Shown: positions 26,928-40,200 of the stretch, one piece after another
Position numbering within the stretch: the stretch's first letter is position 1
Layout: every line of letters starts with the position of its first letter
Source: Nemopilema nomurai
Taxonomy: Eukaryota; Cnidaria; Scyphozoa; Rhizostomeae; Rhizostomatidae
Length of the DNA: 64,000 nt
Assembly: GCA_003864495.1 (NCBI GenBank)
Contig: ML133496.1
Location: 2,199,631 to 2,263,630, forward strand
Reading direction: 5' to 3'
Notes under the pieces: model-generated
What the model was told of the DNA's origin: nothing
What the model saw: the letters and a program-made list of their open reading frames with translations, nothing else
Databases searched by the model: none
Translations under genes and position numbers: made by a program

Positions 26928-27480
26928 GTAGTTTGTAGCTTCATCGGTGTGGTATTCTACTTCAATATCACGCTGGCTATTCAACAATATTAACAATATC
27001 ATCATCTGTATCAGTTGATATTGTAGTTTGTAGCTTTATCGGTGTGGTATTCCACTTAAATATCACTCTGGCTATTCAACAATATTAAAAATATCATCAT
27101 CTTTATCAGTTGATGTTGTAGTTTGTAGCTTCATTGGTGTGTTATTCCATTTTGGCAATTCAACAATATTAAAAATCTTATTATCTGTGTCAGTTGTTGT
27201 TGTAATTTGTTATTTCGTCGGCCTGTTCCTACATATCAATGTCACTCTTGTTATTCAACAATGTTAGCACAACTCTCATATGTATCAACTGCTATCTTTG
27301 TTCGTTACTGCAACAGTATATTACTTCATTCCAATATCACCATGGTTATTCAACAATATTAGCGCGATCATTATCTGTAACAATTGCTTATCACAGTTTG
27401 AGAAATATTGGTACGTTACTCCATTCGATATCACCCTGGTTGATAATCAATTGCTTCTCCTAATAACTTACTTCAGCATT
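26928..27480. repeat. Degenerate ~95-bp tandem repeat ladder
   Basis: GTAGTTTGTAGCTT recurs at 26928, 27023 and 27118 (spacing 95), and a weaker copy follows at 27202. Each unit also carries GGCTATTCAACAATATTAA and a run of ATCATC. Copies decay toward the right. It lies just left of the younger 128-bp array but does not share its sequence. Confidence 0.75.
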
Positions 27481-27612
27481 ACTTAAATCAATAGTCAATA
27501 TTGATATCGCCAATGACTGTATCAGGAACTCCAGTATTAATGTTTTTACCTTCAAAGACAATTCCAGTATCATGCCATAAATGCTCCATGGTTACTGGCA
27601 AGTGCTGTTAGG

Positions 27613-29273
27613 CAAGTTATCTCTTACAACCAGCCTAATATTAAATCCAAAATTACTGTATCTAAGTCAACACGTGATCTTGGTAATAACAGTTTTCTAT
27701 TGATACTGCTAGTTCTTTTTTGTGTAGTATATTGTTTCACAAGTTATCTCTTACAACCAGCCTAATATTAAATCCAAAATTACTGTATCTCAGTCAACAC
27801 GTGATCTTGGTAATAACAGTTTTCTATTGATACTGCTAGTTCTTTTTTGTGTAATATATTGTTTCACCAAGTTATCTCTTACAACCAGCCTAATATTAAA
27901 TCCAAAATTAACTGTATCTCAGTCAACACGTGGTCTTTGTAATAACAGTTTTCTATTGATACTGCTAGTTCTTTTTTGTGTAGTATATTGTTTCAACAAG
28001 TTATCTCTTACAACCAGCCTAATATTAAATCCAAAATTACTGTATCTCAGTCAACACGTGGTCTTTGTAATAACAGTTTTCTATTGATACTGCTAGTTCT
28101 TTTTTGTGTAATATATTGTTTCACCAAGTTATCTCTTACAACCAGCCTAATATTAAATCCAAAATTACTGTATCTCAGTCAACACGTGGTCTTGGTAATA
28201 ACAGTTTTCTATTGATACTGCTAGTTCTTTTTTGTGTAGTATATTGTTTCAACAAGTTATCTCTTACAACCAGCCTAATATTAAATCCAAAATTACTGTA
28301 TCTCAGTCAACACGTGGTCTTTGTAATAACAGTTTTCTATTGATACTGCTAGTTCTTTTTTGTGTAATATATTGTTCACCAAGTTATCTCGTACAACCAG
28401 CCTAATATTAAATCCAAAATTACTGTATCTCAGTCAACACGTGGTCTTTGTAATAACAGTTTTCTATTGATACTGCTAGTTCTTTTTTGTGTAATATATT
28501 GTTTCACCAAGTTATCTCTTACAACCAGCCTAATATTAAATCCAAAATTACTGTATCTCAGTCAACACGTGGTCTTGGTAATAACAGTTTTCTTTTGATA
28601 CTGCTAGTTCTTTTTTGTGTAATATATTGTTTCACCAAGTTATCTCTTACAAGCAGCCTAATATTAAATCCAAAATTACTGTATCTCAGTCAACACGTGG
28701 TCTTGGTAATAACAGTTTTCTATTGATACTGCTAGTTCTTTTTGTGTAGTATATTGTTTCAACAAGTTATCTCTTACAACCAGCCTAATATTAAATCCAA
28801 AATTACTGTATCTCAGTCAACACGTGGTCTTTGTAATAACAGTTTTCTATTGATACTGCTAGTTCTTTTTTGTGTAATATATTGTTTCACCAAGTTATCT
28901 CGTACAACCAGCCTAATATTAAATCCAAAATTACTGTATCTCAGTCAACACGTGGTCTTGGTAATAACAGTTTTCTCTTGATACTGCTAGTTCTTTTTTG
29001 TGTAATATATTGTTTCACCAAGTTATCTCGTACAACCAGCCTAATATTAAATCCAAAATTACTGTATCTCAGTCAACACGTGGTCTTGGTAATAACAATT
29101 TTCTCTTGATACTGCTAGTTCTTTTTGTGTAATATATTGTTTCACCAAGTTATCTCGTACAACCAGCCTAATATTAAATCCAAAATTACTGTATCTCAGT
29201 CAACACGTGGCCTTGGTAACAACAATTTTCTCTTGATACTGCTGGTTCTTTTTTGTGTAATATATTGTTTCAC
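27613..29273. repeat. 128-bp tandem array, 13 copies
   Basis: Units begin with CAAGTTATCT at 27613, 27740, 27868, 27997, 28125, 28253, 28380, 28508, 28636, 28763, 28891, 29019 and 29146. Lengths are 127-129 bp and copies differ at a handful of positions. Overlapping ~79-codon open frames occur once per unit pair, but 128 is not a multiple of three and each frame closes, so the array is not a repetitive protein gene. Variant bases (GTAG versus GTAA, CTTTG versus CTTGG, CTCTTAC versus CTCGTAC) mark sub-blocks that were duplicated together. Confidence 0.95.
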
Positions 29274-32200
29274 TGGAATACCATGCTTATCTTGTGATTC
29301 CTTTTACATTTGTATTATATTTGATTACTTTGTATTAGAAATATTGCTCCATCAGTTCATCGTCAAGCATGTATGTGTTTACAATAAAGCAATTTTTAAC
29401 TAATACTGGATAGTATTTTTGCACCATTCTATATACTTTTATTGTGTAACTACACATTACAATTATCTTTTTGCAAGACATTCATTAAGTACCAATTCAT
29501 AATTATAATCTGATCACCTTTTCAGTATCATTTTTTGCTTACTCAGTGCTTCCCACGTATTTGTTGATGCGTCAGTTTCCTTCTACAACTTCAATGCTTC
29601 AAGGACTTTTGCACAATATAAAGTATGTTTCTTCATTGATTAACAAAGCTATCCTTCTTGGCACTAAAATTGTATATGATATGTACATTCAATATTGGTC
29701 ATATTTCTAGTAATGAGTCATAAAGGAAACCAGCATTAAATGATATCAGTCGCTGATGTCAATCGAGAAAATTGCTTGATAGTGATAATGAGAGTCCCAA
29801 AACTATGAGTGGCAATTTTAAACAGTCTAGTTTTTAAACCACAAGCATGTGCAACTCTGCCGATATAGGCATTCATGACTTCATGACAGTTGCCTGAAAA
29901 TCCTTTTGATCGTAAATGAATGAAAAAGTAAGGTTGCAAAGAAAGATTTTCAGGTAAACACCAAAACTTTACCTCAATTTCTAACTCTTGACTTTCTGCT
30001 GGTAATATAATTAAGTTTTATTGAATTTGATTATAGCCTTAACCATATGGCGTTTTCTTTTCAGAAGGCTTGTCAGAAAAGCTTGGTAGTTGAATGGGGT
30101 TTTAATCGCCAAATTGAAGCTTTGGTAACCGTGTGGATTCAATAGTTTACTCTAGTGAGCATAGACGTCGATTCCTAGCTTCTACCTATCGCATTTAAAC
30201 TTAGAATCCAGATGAACTAATGCATCTTCTTACAAAGAAGATCTACCAGGATATGAACTGCAAAAAAGCTCTATAAGCATGGTGCTACATACACCAAATT
30301 CTTCATAGATGTAAATTCATTAAAACTACCTTTAAGAAGTAGATTTTTTCCAGTTTTATTTTGAATCTATTTTGATTGTGATAGAGTTTTGTGTTCACGC
30401 AGATGAAAGATAAAGTTGGTTTAATAAACCAGTAAAATTTATAATTGCCAAAGGTGTTCACTTACAGACAACTGTCGTAAATATTTGGTAATAAGAGCAT
30501 CTCTTGAAGCATCGGAAGAAACATGCACTGCTTCACTGGGTATTCAAAGGGTTGTCAAGAAAGAGTACAGAGTAAAGGTGTGCTTTTTATAGAACGTAAA
30601 CTGCTTCATGGAGGTATTTCTTTCTAACGTGAACAGAAATATTTGAAAGTATAGAAACATATGATGCCTTTATTTGCTTGCTGCATTTGAGGCTAAGTTT
30701 TGAATGTATAGCGGACATCCCGGGGACTTTCCGCATGTGTTTAGGGACCTTCGTTCATTGCTTTGTTTCGTAATAGGAATTTACATATTAATATGATAGA
30801 TGTGATAATTGCACAGTTTTGTTGTATTGGGTAGTATTGATCTGTAAAAATTACTTGATGTTGCTGGAAAATAGCATCAGCATATTGATCTTGCTTAAGA
30901 TCAAGTAGAAAGTTTCAACTGCTTCCAATAGAAAGTAGCAAGTTTATATATGTCGTTGGCAGAATATATTAAACATCTAATCTTTTTGTGAAAGTGTCTC
31001 TAGAATGCTAAACTATTCTTAAAAGCTGAAGTTGTTATGTTGAAAATATCCTTGCAATAGGATTAGAGACTTAAACTGGGTCACGTAAAACTTTGACACG
31101 AAAATTCCAAATTGTAACAAAGAGTTTTAATGAACCGTCTGTGAAGAAAAAGGTTTTGTCTATTAAGTTGTCTGGTACCAAAGAATGGAAGTAGAACTTT
31201 GGCCACACAATCATAGACTTTCAGAGATCAATACCTAAATATCAATTATTGATATATCCTTGTCTATGATATATCTCATTTTGGTATCAAATTGACCTAC
31301 AAAAATTTGTTTAGCTCTTTCTTTCTTTAAGCCGATCTACAGTAAGCTGTGATGTCTTGAGTCGTAATGTGAAACCAGTAACAAAAAACATTACAAAGCA
31401 ACACAACAAATCATTATCAACGTAAAGAATAAATAAAATAGCCATGTTCTTTATCTCTGTGACATAGAAAATTTCAAAAGGTTTTATTGCTTGCCATTAG
31501 CGTCTTTCTACTATAAATGCAACAAAGGCCAATAAATCATTCTGTTTTATCCAGACATCCCATTTCAACGAAAGTGCAATGTTTGAGGTCAACAGATTCG
31601 AATTAGATACAAGATAGAATGTGCAAAAATGAGAATAAAGCTATCAGTTTCCTTCTCCAGTTCAGACACACTTTTCTATAGCTATGTCGTTTGACATGGC
31701 CTGATGTCATTTAAAAGTACAAAGCCTTATGAGAAGTGTGAATAAGTAAAGCTATCTATAAATCATAGGATAATTTTTTTGAATTCATGAAAGTTTCGAC
31801 TAAAAGTTGTATTAGACTTAGATTGAGAAGATTTCATAATCTAAGAGAAGATTTCATAATCTAAATATTCATTGCCCCTGTTTCACGAATCTTGTACCCA
31901 GACCTCTTTGCTACCTCTTCTTTATATAAAAGGGTCTGGTCTGGGAGCTAGCCCTTTCTCGTGCAATCTTCAATCAGTATTTGACAGCGCTCGTGATTGT
32001 GTTAGCTAATGCTGGAGACTGGAACGATCTATTTGGAATGGAGCCTGGCATGTGTTTTTATTGATGTTTTGGACAATCTATCTCCTTGTCTGGGCTACTC
32101 TTAATTTGCATTCCAGTCGTTCTTAGTCAAAGATGCAGTAAAGCTCAGGGATCTGTTACGCCCACAAATGAGCAGCTGGGCCTAAGGCCCATTGTCTCCT

Positions 32201-32577
32201 TTTATAGGCATGCTATGCGGATTTGAATACAGAAGCGGCGAGCATGTAATAGAGTGAGGCAAGCAAGCAAGCAATTTTTGTTTGTTAACCCAGGCGGGGG
32301 TTTGCGGCAGCTATTCATATGATATGGGCCTGGGGCGCTAGGGCTTGTGCCCGAAGGATTTCTCCTGAGTACCCATTCACCGACCGCGGAAGAATGGACG
32401 GCTGGGCTGATTGAACGGCTTGTGGCAAATGGTTCCGAAAAAATGAGGCGTTGTTTTTCACAGGGACATTACACGACTAAACCGTATGTTCAGGTGTGCG
32501 GTCAAATGTGTGGACACTGCGTAGCAGGAACTGCAAGACAGGTATTGCGACGAAGGAGATGGTAATTTATCATCTGA
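29274..32577. other. Intergenic DNA, no gene recognised
   Basis: AT-rich sequence without recognisable exons. It contains a perfect 20-bp tandem doublet (GAGAAGATTTCATAATCTAA, about 31825-31864), short inverted CCCAGACC/GGTCTGG repeats near 31899-31950, and an isolated kappaB-type site (listed separately). Confidence 0.45.
30723..30732 (+). promoter_or_regulatory. Possible NF-kappaB/Rel site GGGACTTTCC
   Basis: GGGACTTTCC matches the kappaB consensus exactly. It is flanked by GCGGA and TCCGC, an inverted pair. It lies about 3 kb upstream of the OTUD5 start with no other promoter sign nearby, so chance occurrence is quite possible. Confidence 0.2.
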
Positions 32578-32749
32578 GTTTAGTCTAGTTTAGTTTAGTT
32601 TAGTTTAGTTTAGTTTAGTTTAGTTTAGTTTAGTTTAGTTTAGTTTAGTTTAGTTTAGTTTAGTTTTTAGTTTAGTTTAGTTTAGTTTAGTTTAGTTTAG
32701 TTTAGTTTAGTTTAGTTTAGTTTAGTTTAGTTTAGTTTAGTTTAGTTTA
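32578..32749. repeat. (TTTAG)n microsatellite, about 34 copies
   Basis: A nearly pure 5-bp repeat (TAGTT register) with one interruption near 32666 where extra T bases occur. The unit is not the TTAGGG telomere repeat. Confidence 0.97.
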
Positions 32750-33880
32750 CTTCAGCCCTGGAGAAAATCGAAGCAATACATTTGAGAAATTTGCATACAA
32801 GACAAAGCTTTACAACTTTCACTTTACAGATGGAATCTTTTATAATAAGATTCAGGATAAGATTACACAATTTATAAAGAGCTCTTTTTTGGAATGTTAT
32901 CAAAATACTTTTTGTTCATGTTTCGTCTAAATTCTTGGCATCAATTTAAGATTTCTTTTATATTCTCGCCATTATTTAGCTGAAATAATTTTGATTGTAA
33001 GTATTTTGCAGAATACAGCATAATTATATGAAACATTTAAAAAATGGGCGGTTTACGATTTTGAAGGAAGAATCTAGTATTTACAATCAGCTACAAATAT
33101 TCTCGACTCTAGCTTATTATTGTTAAATATGTAATGTGGTGTGATCAGGAGTATGCCGTTGTAAAGCGCTATCTCTCATCCACACAATATAAACTGTTGT
33201 TTATAATGTAATATATTAATAGCTAATGAAGTCTACTGCCTGTTTCACGCCTTATGACGTCACTTGGTGTGTGGCATTAGCAAAGCTACCGAGGGAAACT
33301 AGTAATTCAACCATTTTATCACAGAACAGTAGGCCAAGGTGAACAGTTTCATAGAAAGCCATGCACTTGCCCCGCAGTTTATATTTATTAAATGTAGCCC
33401 TGTACAGTAGCAAGCCAGCGCGCAGGTCACTCAAGGAAAATAAATTTAATTAATTTGTTGTATTTTGTCGCTGAATTGTTGAAAGAACAAGTACTCCAAA
33501 ATAACACATTCGTTTCATGAATTTGGCAAGGCTTTGATCAAAAAGCCTTTTTTAGAATTGTTAACAAAGGGAGACATTCATAGAGTTGCTTAATGTTGCT
33601 ATGAAACATGAACTTTCCTGAGCATGCAAACTTTGATAGGAGAAAGAGAAACAGACAAACGGACGCACGAAGAAGAGGCAGATACCAGAGAGAGGTATTA
33701 TTTATTAGCGCATGCGTAAAGCTTTCCGTAAAACAATTTGACAACAAAGTGATAGGCCAAGTATTTGCATGTCGTTTCTAAAGTTTCTTACGCTTTATTG
33801 GCCGATCTTGAATATAATTTGAGGTAAAAGGAACGCATTTAAACGTCAGGATTAGTTGTGTGCAACCCTAATTTTGCAAA
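32750..33880. other. Upstream region of OTUD5
   Basis: No open frame of note. The last 100 bases before the OTUD5 start include an inverted CCAAT box (ATTGG, near 33799). No TATA box in a convincing place was seen, so the transcription start cannot be set. Confidence 0.4.
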
Positions 33881-34294
33881 ATGACAATTCTACCAAAAAA
33901 GAAAGCGCAAGATAGCAAGGCAAGCGATGCAGATTTTGATGAAGGCCGGAGCAGGTCTAGTCGGATCCGGACCAACCGGGACCGCTCGAGGCCAAGTTCC
34001 AGCGAAGTGAGTGCCAATTCGGACTGCCCTGCAGCCACTTCAATAAACACTTCCACCGCGAGATTTGAATACGGTAGTGAACTTGAAGATCTTGACAGTA
34101 TCGACTGCAGTTCTGTTCCGTATAAACGGACCAGGCACCGGCCTGCCGGGTCAAGCACTGGAAAGTTGACCATGTCCGGACCCGAAGCTGGAAGAGGACC
34201 GCGAGGAAGACACAATGACAACAATGATAACGAAGAAGGGTATAATAGTTCAGATGAGCACGGTGCCTATGAAGCAGACCCCGACATTGCCAAG
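33881..34294 (+). CDS. OTUD5: OTUD5 exon 1 (residues 1-138)
   Basis: Start ATG has A at -3 (GCAAAATGA) and the conserved MTILPKKK N-terminus. The exon encodes a disordered Ser/Arg/Asp-rich region ending in [21 protein letters not shown]. It ends AAG|GTTTTT in phase 0; reading on reaches a stop at once, which supports the splice. Confidence 0.9.
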
Positions 34295-37200
34295 GTTTTT
34301 TAAATATTTGCTCCTAATATTTTGTTTATGCGACTTTTCAAGCAAGCTTCTTAGTGAAGTTGTTTACTGTTTGCATGGTTTGCACAGAGGAAGTATTATC
34401 AAGCTCTGTTGGGCTGAAATAGTTTCATTATATTCTGAAAGGAGCAAGCATTTCTCTCTGTACTTCTTGATATTCTAAATTCTTTTCAATAGAAAGTACA
34501 GCTGCTTTTTTGAATATCTTTTTGAACTTGTATTGTTGTGGGAAGTTTTCTATAAGGGGTAAAGTTCTATGGAGGAATCCACTCAAGTTACAGACTCTTT
34601 TAATCCCTAATGAAAGGTTGAGAGTCCCAGCTGAGACCTTCCCATGCATACAGACTAATGGTAGGCTTAATGATGCATCATATTGAAATACTGGTATTGA
34701 TGCATTGCTTGGGTCCTTTCTTCATTCATGCCAGGATTGTTTCAACAAAGCAGAATGGCTCAAGCAATTAACTATTAGTGTCAATACAACATTCCACTTG
34801 AACGTAAATATTGATTCTTTCCTGAGTAAAAAATGTTTACCCTACAAGAACATATGGAGTAAGGTCACACAGGTATATGAATATTTGGTATAAATCTTTA
34901 AGGATGTCACAAAATGAAAGGAAACACCATGTCATAATTTCTTGTTTTTTGTGTGTCCTTTGTGAATTTTATCTTATTGCGAGACAGCTATATCATTTTA
35001 ATATTTTGTTTTTAAAGAAGGAAGAAAACTTTGAGAGGGAATTGAAGGAACAGAGAGGCTTTACTATCAAGAAAATGGTGCCAGATGGTGCATGTTTATT
35101 CAGAGCTGTAGGTAAGAAAACTAACATTTTGGTCATTATATTTCCTTATCTTTAAATTACACCTAGGGTTTGTTTGAATGCAGGCCTTTTCGTGATGAAA
35201 TTTTTGCAAGGGCAATGAACTGCCCGCGTGGTTCAGCTTACGAGGGTGATCGCCCGTCTAACAATATTTGTTTCGAAAAAGTCCTTCAGGACCTGAGGGG
35301 AAATTAGGGTATTATCTCCGAATGATTGCCTACGTTTGATGTAATGATTTATAATGTTTTTGAGTCTGTCTATTTTTCAATGGAAAATTCGATTTATTGT
35401 AGACAAAAAGAGTTTGTCTTTTCCCTTGGGCTCTTCTAAAGTTAGGAGTTAAATCATGCTGATTGGTCAATTATAACCAATCACACGCTCTGCGTATCAC
35501 CCTCTAGTGTTTTCGATCAGCAACAGGCTATTTGTTTTTGCAGCTTTTGGTTATTTTCCAACGTTTGCATACTCTTAGGAGTGTCAGACGAAAAAGTACT
35601 TTTAGTATGCAAAAACTTGTTCTGCTTCTTATTGCCATTGTGAAGATATATAATGACCGGCCTTTTAGGACTAATACTTTTAGGAACGGACAAAGAGAAA
35701 ACATGTTTGACCAGCTAAGAAAAATCAATCAGAGTTCGCTTTTTAAAGTTTTTCTTCAGAGTATGAATCGTAATCTTATTCCGACTCGCTTGAAATGTTC
35801 TTTCCTTCGTCCTCACCGATGGCATCACCGATCTATGTTTTCATATTATTTTGGAGCCTCAACGCAAAGCCTTTTACTTGGAGGCTCCTCTACAACAGTT
35901 GTTGGATTTTTCTCCAAACAATATCCACAGCCCGTTTTAGTATCCACTTGAATACTGAGTACTGAATTGAACTATAGAGACAGCAAAATAGCTACAAGCT
36001 TTTCCTTTCTCTTTTGGGCGACACATGTTTTTGCGAAGGCGGTCAACTGCCTGCGTCAATGATCTGGCGAGGGGGGGGGGGCGATCGTCCGCATAAAAGG
36101 AAAAGGCCTGTTTGAATGTTTACCTTGGTTGTTGGGTAATCTGTTCCCTGCAAAGCAGTTTACTTTTCTCCAAGTTAGTTTTTTTAGGTTCTTTAAGAAA
36201 ATATGGATCTTACTTTTATTGACTGTTGCTGGTTCTAGGCAAATGGTCTAACAGTGTATCTGGTTGAAACAAAAGACAAAACTTGTGCACACAGACATAA
36301 TGGGATGAGAGAGTCAATAGAATTAGGACATAAACATTTCATTACAAATCAATGAAAAAGTCAAAACAAGGGATGATTTTATGAGTTTCTGAAGTTACAG
36401 CATGCTAAGAACATAAACTATTTCCAATTTTTAAACTATTTGCAATTATTGAACCACTTTTTAGCTCAATGGCATCAAAATAAAAAGTCTCCTTTGATAT
36501 TACTTGATGCAGCACAGAGTATTCTATCTCGTTTTATAAAAAGCCACAGTTGCTCAATGTATGCCAAAAATCTTTAAAAAAAAAACAAAACATTTTTGCT
36601 ACCAAATTCTGGAAGGGTTTTATTTTCATCCTTAAGAATATCATAATATCAAGTATTTTTTTAAGTCTGATAATGTTTATTATACCTAAAAATTAGAAGA
36701 ATAAGTACTCACCAGGTAACAGAGAGGAATTTTTGGGGGTTTCAAGATTGGCTAGACACTCAACTAAAATTTTTTAGCAAAATGTGACACACTTTAAGAT
36801 TTTTTTTCGCAGAGCAACATATTGCCAATCTTGTTAAGAGCAGCCCTCACAACACACCATAAGTTAAAAATCATTTGTCTGCACCTAAAGATTTGTCATC
36901 CTAATTTTGATATTCTTTGCTAATAAATAATCTTTCCTTCCTCTGGACTACCCTTATCTTAGATTATGTATATACAATATTTAACAATATATCTATTAAT
37001 AGTGTGGATACTTTCTGTTGTTTAATTAACATTTCCTCCCAACTTGTGCTCAGTTGACCTTTCAGAAACACTGTTTTCAAGCCTTGACCTCCAATCTACA
37101 TTATTTCCAGACAGTTAAGTCCTCAACCATATGGGTTTGTGTGAACGAGACCCCCTGCTAACGCAGCATCCCTTTTTGTCAACGTTCTTGTGCTTCATTA

Positions 37201-40200
37201 GGTCAGTGGTTTGAGGAAGAGTTTAAAGTCTAGTTTAAGCTTATTTCAAACCAGCATTTTATGACCACCTGCCAAAGAATTCTTGCTGTCTGTCTTCTTA
37301 AAACATGCCTCTTTTCGTACTAGTCTGAGCTTGTTTGATCAAAACAACCTTGTCTTTATTTTCTTCAACTGCATATATTCTTTTGCAGCTGATCAAGTTT
37401 ATGGTGATCAAGAAATGCATTCTATTGTGAGAAATCATTGCATGGATTACATGGTCAGTTAACTAGCTTTTTGCCCTTGGTTCTCAGGCTGAATACAATG
37501 AACCAGACCAAGCACAATTTAGAGGACCATTCTCACTATGAAGTACAATTGTCAATATATGACAGTCATTCTAGTATACTTGCTGTTTGAAGGAGTCTTT
37601 GACAGACCTTACCTAATAATGTGTCAAAAAATTCAGCAACAGCAACTTTTTGTAGATATATTTATATTTCTGGCAGCCCCTTACAAAAGTTTCTTATCCA
37701 ATTATTTTTTTGTCATCACACCAAATGATAATTCACTCTTGAAACAGTTATCCATCTCCTTGGTAGATGATATGGTTCTGTAGATGTTTACCATCTCCCT
37801 GAAGGGGTTTAGAATTAATGGTACAATGACAGTATCTATTTTTAAAGCAAGAGGGGTCAATTGCAAATGTCTTTTGCCTATTTTCATTCCTTGCAGCATC
37901 ATTAGCGTTTATAATCTGTTTTTATAAATGCATAGTTGTACAATAAACAGCAGATACCCCTTTCGTCAATGGAGGATACCATTTCCCATCTGCCTCACTC
38001 AATATGTAAAATGTTGCAGTGTGACTTTTGTTGCAGCCATTGTTTGATTTTTTGAACATCTTGATTATCTTGATATTTGTTTGATAACCTTTTTTTTATA
38101 TTTTATTTGTATTTATTCTTTATATATGTTAGGATAAATATCCTTTGATAATCTGACCAGTTTTGTATTATTAAATATCATTCAATTATCTGATGGTCAA
38201 TGTGATCAAATCTGGAAAGAAGTGATTTTTTCCACGATAATACCTACTCTAAAACTTTAAATGGTGTGGACAGTGGAAATTTATCATCAAACTAGCATTT
38301 AGAAGCCAGTTTTTATTGGCAGCCTCATCTAGGTTGCTTTGTCCAGCAACTTTTGGTATGTTCTGCACCTATGGTCAGTAATTCAAGCATGGTTCACTTC
38401 AGGCCTTGCTCTTGTTTGAGTGTTTTCCACAGACATAACCTTCACCCATTACCAACTTCACCGTATTTATGACCAGGTGGATGTCTACTATTCATTCAGT
38501 TTGTTAGACATCTAATCTATAAAAGCAATTACTTTTGTAATCTTTTGATGGTTTTATTTTCAGGTAAAAAATGCGGATTACTTTTCCAAATTTATTACGG
38601 AGGATTTCAACTCATACATACGTCGAAAAAAGAATGATTATTGCCATGGCAATAATGTTGAGATGCAAGCACTGAGTGAAATGTACAATCGACCAATCGA
38701 AGTCTTTGTTTACAGTATTGGTAAGTCTCCGCTTTTGTTCTCTCGTGCTTCCTTGCAGAGATCAGTAAAACTTTCAAGGTCCTTAAACTGTTCTAGACTA
38801 AAGGGCAAGTTTGTTTTCAAAACCAATCCGAAGAGTCATTCCTTCGTGTGATACAAATGCCAGTCCAAAATTTATCCGGGGAGAGAGGTTTACTGGAACT
38901 TAATTTATCAAAGTAAAATAGAATTCTCCAAAGCTTCGTTCTGTTTCTGCATTTGTACCAGGCTTTCATGTCTCCATAAAAAACTACTCAAAAAACGTCC
39001 GATATTTTCGGCAATGATCAGAAATCAGTTTATTCTCCATTCTTAGAATGTTCTTTTACATAATAATCGAAAAATCGCCATGTTGACGCAGGAGCTTTCG
39101 TCCAACTTCTTTAACCAAATGCCATTTCTTTCGTAAGTAGAGATGGATGTCTCGGTAGGCGTTTATCGATCTTTGCTACTGTCATAAAAAGGTTATTTCT
39201 CTTCAACCATTTGGGTGCACACTGTCAAAAGAGAAAGCTAGGAGCAGAGGACCAATTAAGAATATACTTGCTAGACAGACTTTAGGAAATGCACTTTTAA
39301 CAAGTCTTTTCTTTTTTATATGAAATCCTGGGAGCTTTCAGCCGATTTGAAGACTTAATTATTATCATTTATCAAACACGTTTTAACACGTAATGACTGT
39401 TTCTACTAGATACTGATTTCTCTGCGATTTTCATACTTCCATGATATTGATACTTTGTACTTTGAGGCATTGCATAATCAGATAAGCTTGAAAGACTTGA
39501 AATCTTCTCCTTAAATCTTAACTTGTTGCTATATGATGAATGTTTTTAACTGAATAACTAGTTTCTAGGTGATTTGATTCTTCTAAATGACGTTTTTACG
39601 AAGCGCTTTTTAACTTTTCAAAAGATAACCAGTTGAGTTAATAGCAAGTATGTTTCTCGTCAAATCAGATGGTTGTGTTAAATGGTAGATTTACGATACA
39701 GCGTCACCTCATTTGTTTGAGAAAGAGTTCTTTGTCTCGTAGAACCAATGAATACGTTCTTCTGTCAATCACACGTCAATCCGGACGAGAACCCGCCGAT
39801 ACGGCTCAGCTATCACGGCCGCGTCCACTACAACTCAATAATCGACCCATACGCCCCTGCCGTTGGTGTCGGCCTCGGGCTAGCGGGCTACAAACCGGGG
39901 GTAGGTTACACTTATTTTATCAACACCCTAACGAACAGCTTTCTTCTTGAGCATAATTTGCCTTCCATTTGTTCTTGTTTCAAGACTGGCAATACCAGTT
40001 GATAATACGTGACAAAGCTTCCAAAGACTTATATTCTTCCACCCCTACCTATAATATCCACTACATCACTAGAGCTATCTTGACACCTCTCCATTTTTTT
40101 TAAATTCGCGACATTCCCTGACCCAAGAATGGTGCTATTGATGTATGATTACTCCATGTTTAATGCTGAATGCCAACACCAAGAAACGGACAGTTGCAAC

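Noticed and set aside
27827..29403. Series of overlapping ~79-residue hydrophobic open frames
   Set aside because: They arise from the 128-bp tandem array; the period is not a multiple of three, each frame closes after under two units, and no start context or splice sites fit.
32347..32565. 72-residue frame with several Cys and Arg
   Set aside because: No recognised family, no splice sites, next to a microsatellite; treated as chance.
35532..35951. 139-residue frame inside OTUD5 intron 2
   Set aside because: Lies wholly in the hAT-like element, shows no recognisable transposase motifs and no splice fit.
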